64,000 nt of DNA from CBDVBE01 sp964543525 (GTDB lineage: Bacteria; Fibrobacterota; Chitinivibrionia; Chitinivibrionales; JANQEN01), in contig CAZIYW010000013.1 of NCBI GenBank assembly GCA_964543525.1, forward strand, positions 1 through 64,000. Direction: 5' to 3'. The notes under the pieces were generated by a model. The model worked only from the letters and a program-made list of their open reading frames with translations, was not told the origin of the DNA and did not search any database. Positions 18,043-27,896 of the stretch are shown one piece after another. Position 1 is the stretch's first letter. Each line of letters begins with the position of its first letter. Both the position numbers and the translations under genes were made by a program.

Positions 18043-21000
18043 CTAATCCAAAACCTCATTTAAAACATCAAGCATGGTCGATTTATTAAAATTATACTGT
18101 TGCGAGGCGCTGTTCGGGCATGCGATGGTACACGTACCGCATCCCTTGCACAACTCCTCAATTACCATTGCTTTATTTTTTATGGTATCAATAATACGCG
18201 CTTCATACGGGCATGCGGAAACACACAATCCACATCCGCAACAGCGGCGTTCGTTTACATATGCCTGATTCTCCGAATATTCCGCAACACCTTTCCAGAG
18301 TAATGCCGATGCCCTGGCGGCAGCCGCTTTCCCCTGGCAGATTGCATCCTCGATATGGTTGGGAGAATGACAGAGGCCACAAAAGTATTTACCATGATCG
18401 ACAGAATCAAGAGGTGCGGATTTCGGATTGGCCTCGACAAAAAAGCCGTCTGCATTTCTTTCCAACCCGGCGATTTCCGCCAGCTCACGGTTGTCATTCG
18501 GTTCAATACCAACACTGAGAACAACATAATCAGGATTCGTATGCCTTTTCTCCCCGGTCACTCCGTCAAAGAAGGAGACTTCCAGCACGCCTTCTTTCTC
18601 AGTTACCGCCGGTTTCTCAGAAACATCATAACGTATGAACAGTATCCCCTTATCACGTGCCTCCAGATATTTTTTCTCATAAAACCCATAGGTCCGCACA
18701 TCACGATTGAGAATATAGATTGTTGCATCCGGATTAAGCTCTTTCACCTTCAGTGCGTTCTTTACCGCATGATTACAGCAGACCCGGCTGCAGTATGGCC
18801 GATCCTGATCCCGTGAACCGACGCATTGGATCATCACAATCTCCCGGGCATGGATCGCCCGTTCATCTCCATTAACAAGCAGACCCTCAAAAGCCCGCTG
18901 GGTAACAACATACTCATTCCTGCCGTAAAGATACTCATCAGGTACAACTTCTCTGCCTCCGGTTGCAACTATTACCGCACCATGTTCGATTTCACTATTC
19001 TCACCGCCACAGACTACCTGTGACCGGAAGTTACCCCAGACCCCGCTCAGTTTTTTTAATTCAGCTTTTTTCAGTACTTCAATAGCGGCATTTTTTTCAA
19101 CCCGGGAAACCAAATCGGTAACCAGATGCTGAATATCCGACCCTTTCAATGTATAATATGCAGAGCGAGCCAAACCTCCCAGTTCCTCATCCTTCTCAAC
19201 AAGCGTTACCGGCATGCCCTGTTCAGCCAGAGACAGGCTGCTTGCAAGTCCGGACACACCGCCGCCAACAACCAGGACCCGCGAATGCAGTTTTTTCTTT
19301 CCCACATTCGGCGAAGAGGCATATTTCAGCTTCTTTATACCCGCTTTTACAAGGACTAATGCTTTCTTAGTAGCTTTCAATACATCATCCGTATGTACAT
19401 CGGCGCACTGCTCTCCGATGTTTATACATTCAAGACGGATATCCATTAATCCTTTTCCCCGGAGCATGTCCCGCAGTTTTCTATGTAAAGCGACTCCTTT
19501 ATACCCGGTTAGCACAACTCTGTTTATTTTTTCCGCAATAATTTTTTCCTGAATCGCTTCCGCTCCTTTAATAAGAGAGGAAACATCAACAGTATCAATA
19601 GTCACGATACTGGTATTCTTCTTTAAACCGGTATCCAAATCAGACATGTGCAACTTTTCTGCAAGCATTCTCTTCGAATCACAGAAAAAGACGCCAATGC
19701 GTAAATCCCCATCTGATACTACCGTACTGGATTCCTCAGAAACATCCGTTGTTTCTCTTTTGTTAAAATCTTCCAGCAGCGCCGAGACGTCAGCAGCAGC
19801 ACTTGAAGCTTCGACTACTGTCTCAGGTATGTCGCGCGGTTCACGAAAGGCACCGGCAACAAATATACCCGGAATTGAGGTATTTGTAGTGAGAAATTCC
19901 TCAGTTGCGCAAAAACCGTATGGGTTTAATTCAATACCAAGAGTTCTGGCAATTCCGGTTATATCTTCCGGTGGTGTGAACCCGACGGAAAGGACAACCA
20001 GGTCAAATTCTTCTTCTTTTAATTCACCGCTTTCCGTTCCATAGGCAATAACCAATCTGTTGCTTCTTTTCAACTCCCTGACGGTTGAAACGGCACTCCT
20101 GATATACCGTATGCCATATTCATTTTTTGCTTTTTCATAATACCGTTCATAATTTTTACCCATCGTCCGAATATCCATATAGAATACAGCGGCATTAATA
20201 TCGGGTGTACGATCTTTTGAAAGCATCGCCTGTTTTGTTGCATACATACAGCAGATATTTGAACAGTATTCCTGATTACATGAAATATCCCGTGATCCCA
20301 CACACTGGATAAATGCAACCTTTGCCGCCTTTTTTCCGGAAGACATTTGCAGTGGTATACCTTGAGTGGGTCCGGACAGGCTCAGCATCCGCTCATACTG
20401 AATGCTTGAGAGCACATTGGCATATCTTCCCAGGCCATATTCCCCCCTGAGTTCGGCCTGAAACGGTTCAAAGCCGAATCCCAGGATAACGGCCCCGATG
20501 TTCAGCGTTTTTTCAACAGGTTCTTCTTCAAGATTGATTGCCTTTGAAGAACACACCGTAACACACTCTCCACATTTAGTACAAGCACTTTCGTCAATGA
20601 CAAACGAGCGCGGTATCGCCTGTGCAAAGGGCAGATAAATCGCTTTGCGTTTTTCAAGGCCGGCACTCATCTTACTGTCAACCTGAACGGGGCAAACCTC
20701 AGTACATTCATTGCATAAGGTACATTTCTCCATATCAACAAATCGTGGTTTCTGCACAACAGTTGCCCGGAAGTCCCCGGCACTTCCTTCAAGTCCTGTG
20801 ATACTGCAATTGGTAAGAATCTCGATATTTTCGTGAAACTCACTCTCATAAATCGGGCAGAACGCCGGTGGTTTCGGACTCATAAAACAGACGCCGCAGG
20901 AGTTTGTAGGGAATTGACGATCCAGCAGTGGGAAAAAACCTCCGATAGCCGGAGCGCTGTCCATAACATACACATGATGATCTTTTTCAGCCAGCAGCAG

Positions 21001-21057
21001 AGCAGACTGCATCCCGGCAATACCACCACCCAGTATTAGTACATCATTATTTTTCAT
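18043..21057 (-). CDS. Tandem double-HdrA (two HdrA-like flavoprotein units in one chain)
   Basis: A 1004-residue cytoplasmic iron-sulfur flavoprotein made of two HdrA/QmoA-like halves. Half one has the FAD motif LGGGIAGMQSALLLAE (residues 9-24), the ADP region with PTNSCGVCFMSPK, ferredoxin motifs CTLCNECTEVCP (112-123) and CTKCGECVTVC (about 159), and FIQCVGSRD. Half two has a second FAD motif VVGGGVSGLASSLSLAEQG (about 590-610), a second IQCVGSRD, and a C-terminal two-cluster ferredoxin (CCGCGLCVSACPYEA, CKGCGTCTIACPNSA). It is much longer than classical HdrA (about 650) and lacks its N-terminal domain (HCG motif). AGGA precedes the ATG. It lies between hdrB and mvhD in an operon that also has a normal hdrA. 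Probable role: a second flavin site or wire in an electron-bifurcating complex. Confidence 0.88.
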   Translation of the reverse strand: MKNNDVLILGGGIAGMQSALLLAEKDHHVYVMDSAPAIGGFFPLLDRQFPTNSCGVCFMSPKPPAFCPIYESEFHENIEILTNCSITGLEGSAGDFRATVVQKPRFVDMEKCTLCNECTEVCPVQVDSKMSAGLEKRKAIYLPFAQAIPRSFVIDESACTKCGECVTVCSSKAINLEEEPVEKTLNIGAVILGFGFEPFQAELRGEYGLGRYANVLSSIQYERMLSLSGPTQGIPLQMSSGKKAAKVAFIQCVGSRDISCNQEYCSNICCMYATKQAMLSKDRTPDINAAVFYMDIRTMGKNYERYYEKAKNEYGIRYIRSAVSTVRELKRSNRLVIAYGTESGELKEEEFDLVVLSVGFTPPEDITGIARTLGIELNPYGFCATEEFLTTNTSIPGIFVAGAFREPRDIPETVVEASSAAADVSALLEDFNKRETTDVSEESSTVVSDGDLRIGVFFCDSKRMLAEKLHMSDLDTGLKKNTSIVTIDTVDVSSLIKGAEAIQEKIIAEKINRVVLTGYKGVALHRKLRDMLRGKGLMDIRLECINIGEQCADVHTDDVLKATKKALVLVKAGIKKLKYASSPNVGKKKLHSRVLVVGGGVSGLASSLSLAEQGMPVTLVEKDEELGGLARSAYYTLKGSDIQHLVTDLVSRVEKNAAIEVLKKAELKKLSGVWGNFRSQVVCGGENSEIEHGAVIVATGGREVVPDEYLYGRNEYVVTQRAFEGLLVNGDERAIHAREIVMIQCVGSRDQDRPYCSRVCCNHAVKNALKVKELNPDATIYILNRDVRTYGFYEKKYLEARDKGILFIRYDVSEKPAVTEKEGVLEVSFFDGVTGEKRHTNPDYVVLSVGIEPNDNRELAEIAGLERNADGFFVEANPKSAPLDSVDHGKYFCGLCHSPNHIEDAICQGKAAAARASALLWKGVAEYSENQAYVNERRCCGCGLCVSACPYEARIIDTIKNKAMVIEELCKGCGTCTIACPNSASQQYNFNKSTMLDVLNEVLD

Positions 21058-21070
21058 ACAATTCCTAAAT

Positions 21071-21925
21071 TCATTGCAAACCCCGTGATTTTAATAATTC
21101 CCTCGGATCCACAATATGTTTACCCCACCATACATTTCTATTCGGGAGGTCCATTGCAATACCCATCAATTCCGACAGATACAAAACAGGTATTTTCCGG
21201 TATCCCTCACCCGTTTGGTACATATCCAGATTTATCTGACAGAGTCCACAGCTGGTTATTATGCAATCAGCACCCGCTTCCACCGCCATGGAACATATTT
21301 TATCAGCCCGATCATTCGCAACTTCCGTATGTGTCAAAGAGGCATCGACACCACAACAATCCGTTTTATAGGACCAATCCAATGCTTCAGCACCAAGTGC
21401 AGCAACAATCTCATCAAAAAACATCGGATTTTCATAATCACCCATATGCACTACCTGCGGGTTACGCACCAGCTGGCAGCCATAATAGGAAACAACCTTC
21501 AGAGACGTGAGCGGCTTTTTTATTACCTCTCTGATCCTGTCCAAGCCAACCAATTCCAATACAACTTCATGAATTGCTTTAACCGATAGATTTCCATTAT
21601 AAGTAAAACCGACAATATCCTCAATTTGTTCTTTCATAACCGGATCATTTTCAAGAGCATCCTGAGCACGTTTTACTGCATTAAAACAGCCGGTACAGGG
21701 AATTACCAAAGGTAAATCTCTCTTTTGTGCCTGTGCTATATTTCTGGCGGGGAGTGCAAGACCGAGTAAATTACTCAAGCTTTTTGCAGAGGCGCCGCCA
21801 CAGCAGTTCCAATCATCCAGTTCCCTCAGTTTTATTCCCAACGCGTTGCATACAGATTTAATCGACATACTGTATTCAACCGAGGTTGAATGTGCTGTAC
21901 ACCCTGGGTAATAAGAGACTTCCAA
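21071..21925 (-). CDS. hdrB: Heterodisulfide reductase subunit B-like protein HdrB
   Basis: HdrB carries the non-cubane [4Fe-4S] clusters that cleave disulfides in methanogens; in bacteria the substrate is generally unknown. The 284-residue product has two CCG domains: YYPGCTAHS with WNCCGGASAKSL and PCTGC, and SYYGCQLVR with DCCGVDASLTH and CGLCQ. The start is TTG (21925): the mature-looking family N-terminus MEVSYYPGC begins there and AAGGA lies eight bases before it. It overlaps no neighbour and follows hdrC by four bases. Confidence 0.92.
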   Translation of the reverse strand: MEVSYYPGCTAHSTSVEYSMSIKSVCNALGIKLRELDDWNCCGGASAKSLSNLLGLALPARNIAQAQKRDLPLVIPCTGCFNAVKRAQDALENDPVMKEQIEDIVGFTYNGNLSVKAIHEVVLELVGLDRIREVIKKPLTSLKVVSYYGCQLVRNPQVVHMGDYENPMFFDEIVAALGAEALDWSYKTDCCGVDASLTHTEVANDRADKICSMAVEAGADCIITSCGLCQINLDMYQTGEGYRKIPVLYLSELMGIAMDLPNRNVWWGKHIVDPRELLKSRGLQ

Positions 21926-21929
21926 CGAA

Positions 21930-22508
21930 TTATTCCTTTCCGATCATCTGGCCCTTTGTTTTATACGCCTTCGAATAAAGCTTCCGTATCTCCCTGATAC
22001 CCTTGATCTGTTTGGGAAGAAACGGTAGCTTTAATCTACTCAGCAATAACACTGCCGACCTGAAGGTAGACACGAGGTCCAAAGCCTTGACTTTATCTAA
22101 CGTTCGAAATAACAGCGGCATGTAAAAGGTCATTTCATGAAGACGGCCCCACATTTTCACACTTCGTAAAAATTCCTCATGCAACACAACAATTCTCTTC
22201 TCTGAAACGTGCGCCAACCCCTCCTCAACGGACATCTCCTTTAAGGTATCCATCACTGCACTAATATCGATTCCATTCGGGCACCGGACGCCACAGGTCA
22301 TGCATGATACGCACAGCCAGATTGTACGGCTTTTAAGCAATTCCTTTTTTTGACCATACTGAATCATACGTATCACCGTATGCGGCTTAATATCCATATA
22401 GGGAGCCATGGGACAGCCGACAAAGCATTTAAGGCAAAGGTAGCAGCGCGTAATATTCTGCCCGCTTCGCTCCTGCACTTCTTCAGCAAACGTCTTTTCT
22501 TTCACCAT
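21930..22508 (-). CDS. hdrC: Heterodisulfide reductase subunit C-like protein HdrC
   Basis: HdrC is the small ferredoxin-type subunit passing electrons from HdrA to HdrB. The product is about 192 residues with two [4Fe-4S] motifs, CYLCLKCFVGCPMAP (about residues 22-36) and CVSCMTCGVRCPNGIDIS (about 66-83). A basic C-terminal tail follows. The ATG at 22508 is used; a GTG nine bases upstream is an alternative and the ribosome-binding site is weak for both. Between hdrA and hdrB in the operon, the usual partner order. Confidence 0.92.
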   Translation of the reverse strand: MVKEKTFAEEVQERSGQNITRCYLCLKCFVGCPMAPYMDIKPHTVIRMIQYGQKKELLKSRTIWLCVSCMTCGVRCPNGIDISAVMDTLKEMSVEEGLAHVSEKRIVVLHEEFLRSVKMWGRLHEMTFYMPLLFRTLDKVKALDLVSTFRSAVLLLSRLKLPFLPKQIKGIREIRKLYSKAYKTKGQMIGKE

Positions 22509-22588
22509 GCGTATCACTTTACCATTTCATCAATAGTTTCAGGTTATTCGTATTATATCACGCCGGATATACTCCGAAAACCCGTGTG

Positions 22589-24556
22589 TTACTCGAGCAC
22601 GCCGTCAATTTCATTAAAAATCTGCTTAGAGTTAAAATGCCGTGCCTGAGCCGCACCGTTCGGACAAACCGCGGCACAGGCGCCACAGCCTTTACACAGG
22701 ACCTCATTTATAACAGATACATTTCTCTTTTCATCAAATTCAATAGCATTATAGACACACTGTGAAATACAAATTTTACATCCTGCACAGACATCAGGAT
22801 CGATATATCCCGTGGCCCCCGGTACTTCTACCGAACCTTTGCAAATTAATTTCAGGGCTTGAGAAGAAGCCGCCTGCGCAGAAGCCACCGTTTCAGGAAT
22901 ATCTTTCGGTCCGGCGCAGCACCCGGCAATAAAGATACCGTCACTCGCGGTTTCCACCGGTGCTAATTTGGGATGCTTTTCCAGAAAAAATCCATCCTTA
23001 TCTGTAGCTACTTTAATTAATCGTGAAAGAGGAATAACATCATCATTACAGGCAAGACCGGTACTTAATATCACCATATCTACCGGGACACGGAGCCTCT
23101 GGCCGGTCAGGGTGTTTTCACCAATGACAACCAGTTTGTCTTTTTCCTCATCCGCAACCGGGATATTGGTTACCCGTGCGACTTTACCGCGAATCAAATG
23201 CACGTCCTCTTCACGTATCCTGTTATAAAATTCTTCATAGGATTTACCCGGCGACCGAATGTCAATATAGAACTCAAAAACCTCCGCACCGGTTTTTTCT
23301 CTCACCAGATGAGAAAATTTCAGCGAGTACATGCAGCAAACCTTGGAACAATATTCATAGTAGTTTTTATCCCTGCTGCCGACACAATGCACGATTGCCA
23401 CCGACTCAGGTTTCCTTCCATCTTTAAGGGTAACCTCACCGGCAGTCGGTCCCGCAGCATTGTTGAGGCGCTCGAATTCCAGGGCTGTATACACATTATC
23501 ATACGTACCATACCCGTAATCTTTCAGGATTTCAGGTTTGGCAAAGGAATACCCTGTTGCAACAATTATCGATCCGACCTTAACAATCTCTTCCTTGTCT
23601 GTGTCTTCATAATTAATTGCGTTACGTTCACAGATTTTTTGACAGACACCACACTTTCCCTTTGTCAAATAGAGGCAATGCGCAGCATCAATCACCGGTT
23701 TATTGGGAACGGCCTGTGGGAAAAGCGTATAAATAGCCCTTCTATCTATTAAACCCTCATCAAACTCAGACGGTACTTTTGAAGGACACTTCTCCATACA
23801 AATTCCGCAGCCGGTGCATAAATCGTAATCAACATACTTGGCATACTTCTTAACGGTAACTTCATAATTGCCAATGTAGCCCGAAATATCAACAACTTCC
23901 GAACGGGTCATAAGTTTGATATTCGGATGCGCACCGACACTATTCATCTTTGGCGTCAGGATACAGGCGGCACAATCCAATGTTGGAAATGTCTTATCAA
24001 ATTGTGCCATATGCCCTCCGATTGAAGGCTCCCTTTCTATTAAATATACGGTATATCCCGCATCAGCAATCTGCAGTGATGCTTCAATGCCTGCAATGCC
24101 GGCTCCAATAATCAATACGTTCTTATTTATAGCAACTTCCCTTGTGGGCAATGGTTCATGATCCTGTACCCTTTTAACCGCTGCAGTAATTAATGCAACG
24201 GCTTTCTCAGTTGCCTTCTGCTTATCTACCGTAACCCACGCATCCTGTTCTCTGATATTTACCATCTGGAGAAAATAGGGATTCGCCCCGGCCCTCGCAA
24301 GCGCTCTTCGGAATGTCTCTTCATGTAATCGTGGTGAGCATGCTGCAACAATTACTCTATCAAGACTATGCTCAACAATCTCCTTAACAATTAAATCCTG
24401 CCCCGGTGTAGAGCACATAAATTTATACTCACGGGCAATAGATACTTCTTTTAGCTTGCTCACTGCTTCTACAACTTCATGCACATTTACAACAGAGGCG
24501 ATATTAACCCCACAATGACAAACAAATACTCCTACTTTTTTAATTTTTAGGGCCAT
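22589..24556 (-). CDS. hdrA: Heterodisulfide reductase subunit A HdrA
   Basis: HdrA holds the FAD at which electron bifurcation occurs in Hdr complexes. The 655-residue protein is full length. The N-terminal domain has FVCHCGVNIASVVNV. The thioredoxin-reductase-like FAD site is IIGAGIAGIEASLQIADAG (about 147-165), with the HdrA motif FPTLDCAACILTPKM, ferredoxin motifs CTGCGICMEKCP and CGVCQKICERNA, and IVHCVGSRD. The C-terminal double cluster is CAGCKICISQC and CKGCGACAAVCPNG. It follows the HdrD-like gene by four bases and precedes hdrC. Confidence 0.95.
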   Translation of the reverse strand: MALKIKKVGVFVCHCGVNIASVVNVHEVVEAVSKLKEVSIAREYKFMCSTPGQDLIVKEIVEHSLDRVIVAACSPRLHEETFRRALARAGANPYFLQMVNIREQDAWVTVDKQKATEKAVALITAAVKRVQDHEPLPTREVAINKNVLIIGAGIAGIEASLQIADAGYTVYLIEREPSIGGHMAQFDKTFPTLDCAACILTPKMNSVGAHPNIKLMTRSEVVDISGYIGNYEVTVKKYAKYVDYDLCTGCGICMEKCPSKVPSEFDEGLIDRRAIYTLFPQAVPNKPVIDAAHCLYLTKGKCGVCQKICERNAINYEDTDKEEIVKVGSIIVATGYSFAKPEILKDYGYGTYDNVYTALEFERLNNAAGPTAGEVTLKDGRKPESVAIVHCVGSRDKNYYEYCSKVCCMYSLKFSHLVREKTGAEVFEFYIDIRSPGKSYEEFYNRIREEDVHLIRGKVARVTNIPVADEEKDKLVVIGENTLTGQRLRVPVDMVILSTGLACNDDVIPLSRLIKVATDKDGFFLEKHPKLAPVETASDGIFIAGCCAGPKDIPETVASAQAASSQALKLICKGSVEVPGATGYIDPDVCAGCKICISQCVYNAIEFDEKRNVSVINEVLCKGCGACAAVCPNGAAQARHFNSKQIFNEIDGVLE

Positions 24557-24560
24557 TATT

Positions 24561-25739
24561 TTACTGTTCCTCTTTTTTCAGAGATGATAGTAATAATTCC
24601 GATATAGTAATTACCGAGATTTTATCTTCTACTTCAAGTCCTTTGATACTTGCTTCCAGCATCTGTACACAGAAAGGGCACGCGGTGATAATAGCTTCAG
24701 CACCGGTCTCAATCGCCTCGAGTACCCGTAAATCACCGAGCCGCTCTCCCTTGACCGTCTCCAGCCAGGCGCCGCCACCGCCGCCGCCGCAGCAGAAACT
24801 GTTCTCCCGGTTATTATTCATCTCGACCAGTTCAATGCCGGGAATGGCATTGATTATCTCTCTGGGTTCATCGTAAATATTGTTATATCTGCCCAGATAG
24901 CAGGGATCGTGGTAGGTGACCTTCCTGGCAACCTCATGTTCCGGCTGAATGACCTTGTCATTAATCAGCTTTGCATATATTTCAACCACATGTACCGATT
25001 CAGGTCTGTCACTGTCTTCAAACTCATACCGGTTCTTAAAGGCATTGAGACAATGCGGTGAAAGGGTGATAATGTTGCCGACCTGCAGTTCTTTGAACGC
25101 GTCTTTATTGGTACTTGACAAATTATTATAGGCATCATTCTCACCGGCAGTATATGCCATATCGCCGCAACACACTTCTTTATTACCCATATAACCGAAT
25201 TTAACTCCGGCCTGCGTAAGAATTTCCACCGCAGCCTTAATGTCCTTTTGATTTCTCGGATCGTAATCGTTGGTGCAGCAGGAGAACAGAAGGTATTCGC
25301 TACCGGCCTCATAGGCCGGTACGTTGAAATCCTTTGTCCACTCCTCTCTTTTATCCCTGGACTCCTGCCAGGGATTCCCCTCATCACGGAGACTGGCAAG
25401 CGTTACGTTCAATTCCGGCGGACATGCATTCCACATCAATAAAATGCTGCGCACCGCCTGGAATATCTGCGGAATATTTATTTCATTTGGGCATTTATCC
25501 TGACACAGACGGCAATTGACACATGTCCATGCAGCTTCCTCATACCCCTCAAATCCAAGCCGGACCTGCTCAATAATTTTACGTGGATTGAAATCCTTCA
25601 GATTTCCCCAGGGACATACCGCAGTGCAGGTACCGCACTGATAGCACAGCTTAATCTCTTCTCCCCGGGCCTCAGCAACAGCCTGGGCGATTTCCAGCAT
25701 TGGTGAGGTATATTTTACAAACTCTGAGGCAGTGAGCAT
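24561..25739 (-). CDS. HdrD-like iron-sulfur oxidoreductase (two ferredoxin clusters plus two CCG domains)
   Basis: A 392-residue soluble protein combining HdrC- and HdrB-like parts: ferredoxin motifs CYQCGTCTAVCPWG (about 32-45) and CVNCRLCQDKCPNEINI (about 72-88), then CCG domains with SCCTND and EVCCGDMAY, and HDPCYLGR with SFCCGGGGGGAW. No transmembrane segment is seen, unlike membrane HdrD/E or Etf-linked DUF224 oxidoreductases. The start at 25739 is chosen because AGGAGGAAAA precedes it; the frame extends 24 codons upstream without a comparable site. First gene of the hdr operon, 393 bases after etfA. It may couple Etf to the HdrABC part. Confidence 0.85.
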   Translation of the reverse strand: MLTASEFVKYTSPMLEIAQAVAEARGEEIKLCYQCGTCTAVCPWGNLKDFNPRKIIEQVRLGFEGYEEAAWTCVNCRLCQDKCPNEINIPQIFQAVRSILLMWNACPPELNVTLASLRDEGNPWQESRDKREEWTKDFNVPAYEAGSEYLLFSCCTNDYDPRNQKDIKAAVEILTQAGVKFGYMGNKEVCCGDMAYTAGENDAYNNLSSTNKDAFKELQVGNIITLSPHCLNAFKNRYEFEDSDRPESVHVVEIYAKLINDKVIQPEHEVARKVTYHDPCYLGRYNNIYDEPREIINAIPGIELVEMNNNRENSFCCGGGGGGAWLETVKGERLGDLRVLEAIETGAEAIITACPFCVQMLEASIKGLEVEDKISVITISELLLSSLKKEEQ

Positions 25740-26132
25740 TTTTCCTCCTGTGATGAAATTGCTAAGCAGTGTTTGTCTGACTACAACAGATATATCGTCA
25801 AGTTCCGACACGTTCTGCGGTGAGTCATTCCTTAAAACAATCAGCAGGATTCCCGCTGCGATGTTCGGTAATGACGGTTGTCTATACAGGCACTACCCAG
25901 TACTGTATGAATCAGACTTCTGTTCTATTTTATTCCTTTCCTTAAAATTGTATTTAAACGCATTTAAAGGTATTTGTTAAAGATTTCCGGTTTTTCAAGG
26001 ACATGAACATCTCGCACATCTTAGCCATATTATACATCGTTTTTGTGCACTAACTTCTTATACTACTCCCCTCTTGCTATTTCGTGAAAACGATAACGAA
26101 TAATAATAAATAGTATGTGAAAATACCGCCGT
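25740..26132. other. Spacer between etfBA and the hdr operon
   Basis: 393 bases without a supported gene. On the minus strand it separates the etfA stop from the HdrD-like gene and probably holds a promoter for the hdr genes. An imperfect inverted repeat with TTCGT and ACGAA arms lies near 26081-26100, without a T run. Confidence 0.4.
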
Positions 26133-27083
26133 TTAATGACTCTTTAATGCTTCAGTCAACTCAGGTACAACCTTGAAGATATCGCCGACAATACCGTAAT
26201 CGCATTTCTTAAAAATAGGTGCATCAGCATCTTTATTAATGGCAACGATAACCTTCGATGTTTTCATACCTGCCAGATGCTGAATCGCCCCCGAGATACC
26301 ACAGGCAATATACAAATTGGGACTGACCGTTTTTCCTGTCTGACCGACCTGCATACTCTGCGGCGCATACCCCGCATCAACCGCGGCACGTGACGCACCA
26401 ACCGCAGCGCCAAGAACTTCTGCACATTGCTCCAGCATTTTAAAGTTATCTGCAGAACCTATTGCCCTGCCACCTGAAATAATTTTTTCAGCTTCAGTCA
26501 GATCTATGCCTTTGCTTGCACTCTCTTTCACCTCTTTTATCACCAGGCGTCCCGAATTCTGTACAGGAGCTTTATAGGTGACCAACTCGGCAGTAGTTGC
26601 CGCCTTTTCAGGAGAAATTGCATTGGGACGAATACCATATACATAATACTCTCCGGTCAATTTCACTGAGGCAAGTGTTTTACCGGAGTAGTTGGATTTG
26701 ATCACCGTCCGGTTCGCCACATCAACAGATATGCAGTCAATAACGCAGGCTGCGTTTAATTCTGCGGCGACACGCGGCAGCAGATCCTTGCCTATTGCAC
26801 TGGTCAACCCTGCAACAATGTTTACACCAAGGTGTTTTACCGCTTCAGCAACAGCTTTTGCATACACCTCGGGATCATATTCGGCAGTCGGGCTCTCCGC
26901 CGATACATCGACAACCTTGTTAATGCCGTATTCCTGTAATTCATCCCTGTAGCTCTCCGCATTGCCGTCAAGCACCAAGGCATATAGTTCATTACCCTCA
27001 CCACGGACACCGGTGATGACTCCGTAAATGGCCTTTTTTATCGTTTTATCTTTTGTTTCCATAAAAACAGCGATTTTTTCCAT
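26133..27083 (-). CDS. etfA: Electron transfer flavoprotein alpha subunit EtfA
   Basis: EtfA binds the main FAD of the heterodimeric electron transfer flavoprotein that accepts electrons from acyl-CoA dehydrogenases. The 316-residue product is full length with the C-terminal FAD domain signatures GGRAIGSADNFK, GASRAAVDAGYAP, QVGQTGKTVSPNLYIACGISGAIQH and KVIVAINKDADAPIF. GGGGAAA precedes the ATG. It follows etfB by 45 bases. Whether this is a bifurcating Etf (with a second FAD in EtfB) cannot be settled by eye. Confidence 0.96.
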   Translation of the reverse strand: MEKIAVFMETKDKTIKKAIYGVITGVRGEGNELYALVLDGNAESYRDELQEYGINKVVDVSAESPTAEYDPEVYAKAVAEAVKHLGVNIVAGLTSAIGKDLLPRVAAELNAACVIDCISVDVANRTVIKSNYSGKTLASVKLTGEYYVYGIRPNAISPEKAATTAELVTYKAPVQNSGRLVIKEVKESASKGIDLTEAEKIISGGRAIGSADNFKMLEQCAEVLGAAVGASRAAVDAGYAPQSMQVGQTGKTVSPNLYIACGISGAIQHLAGMKTSKVIVAINKDADAPIFKKCDYGIVGDIFKVVPELTEALKSH

Positions 27084-27128
27084 AGTTATTTCCCCTCTAT
27101 ATTCAGATCAGAATGGTATGTGCATAGA

Positions 27129-27896
27129 TTAGAGTACTTTAGCTTCTTCACGTAACATTTTTACCAGTTCCTGAGCAAGCTGTTTCGGATCATCTCCCGG
27201 TATGATCCTGCCTTCAGCCTTTTCAGGAGGACAACTCAATTCAGTAACCTCCATTGCGCTTGGCGATGCATCGAGACCGAGGCTACTGAGATCCATCTGA
27301 TTTACCGGTTTCTTTGTTGCTTTCATAATATCGGGTAATTTCGGATAGCGCGGCTCGTTTAATCCTTTCATCGCAGCAACAATGCAGGGCATTTTCATCT
27401 CGATTACCTGCCGTGCGCCACCTTCAATCTCACTTTCGACAACCACGGTATCATCTTTTTTAGTGAATTCGATAACGCTGGAAGCAACCGGAATATCAAG
27501 AAGTGCACCCAGGCGATACTGTGTCTGCATCGCTTCACTGTCAACACTCTGTTTACCCATAAAAATAATGTCAAATTCTCCCTCCTGCCGAATTACATTT
27601 GTCAAAGCGAGAGAAATAACGACTTGATCCACGGCTTCTTCCGTTTTTACCAAAATACCTCTATCCGCTCCCATTGCCAATGCAGATCTGATGCTGTTTA
27701 TTGCATCTCCCTTTCCAACACAGACGATAACCACTTCACCACCAGCCTCGCTTTTAACCTTGAGAGCCTCTTCAACAGCATACTCATCGTAGGGATTCAG
27801 GACATATTTGACTGATTCGTCAATGCCGTTGGCACCTTTGATGGTAATTTTTGCCGCCGTATCAGGTACGTGCTTTACACAAACAATACTACGCAT
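27129..27896 (-). CDS. etfB: Electron transfer flavoprotein beta subunit EtfB
   Basis: The 255-residue partner of EtfA, with family features VCVKHVPDT at the N-terminus, NPYDEYAVEEALKVK, and IVCVGKGDA. The signature stretch is FDIIFMGKQSVDSEAMQTQ followed by GALLDIP; RYPKLPDIMKATKKP comes near the C-terminus. First gene of the leftward etfB-etfA unit, divergent from icmF across a 344-base intergenic region. Confidence 0.96.
   Translation of the reverse strand: MRSIVCVKHVPDTAAKITIKGANGIDESVKYVLNPYDEYAVEEALKVKSEAGGEVVIVCVGKGDAINSIRSALAMGADRGILVKTEEAVDQVVISLALTNVIRQEGEFDIIFMGKQSVDSEAMQTQYRLGALLDIPVASSVIEFTKKDDTVVVESEIEGGARQVIEMKMPCIVAAMKGLNEPRYPKLPDIMKATKKPVNQMDLSSLGLDASPSAMEVTELSCPPEKAEGRIIPGDDPKQLAQELVKMLREEAKVL

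Noticed and set aside
23198..23752. 184-codon plus-strand frame inside hdrA
   Set aside because: Antisense to conserved HdrA motifs; no ribosome-binding site.
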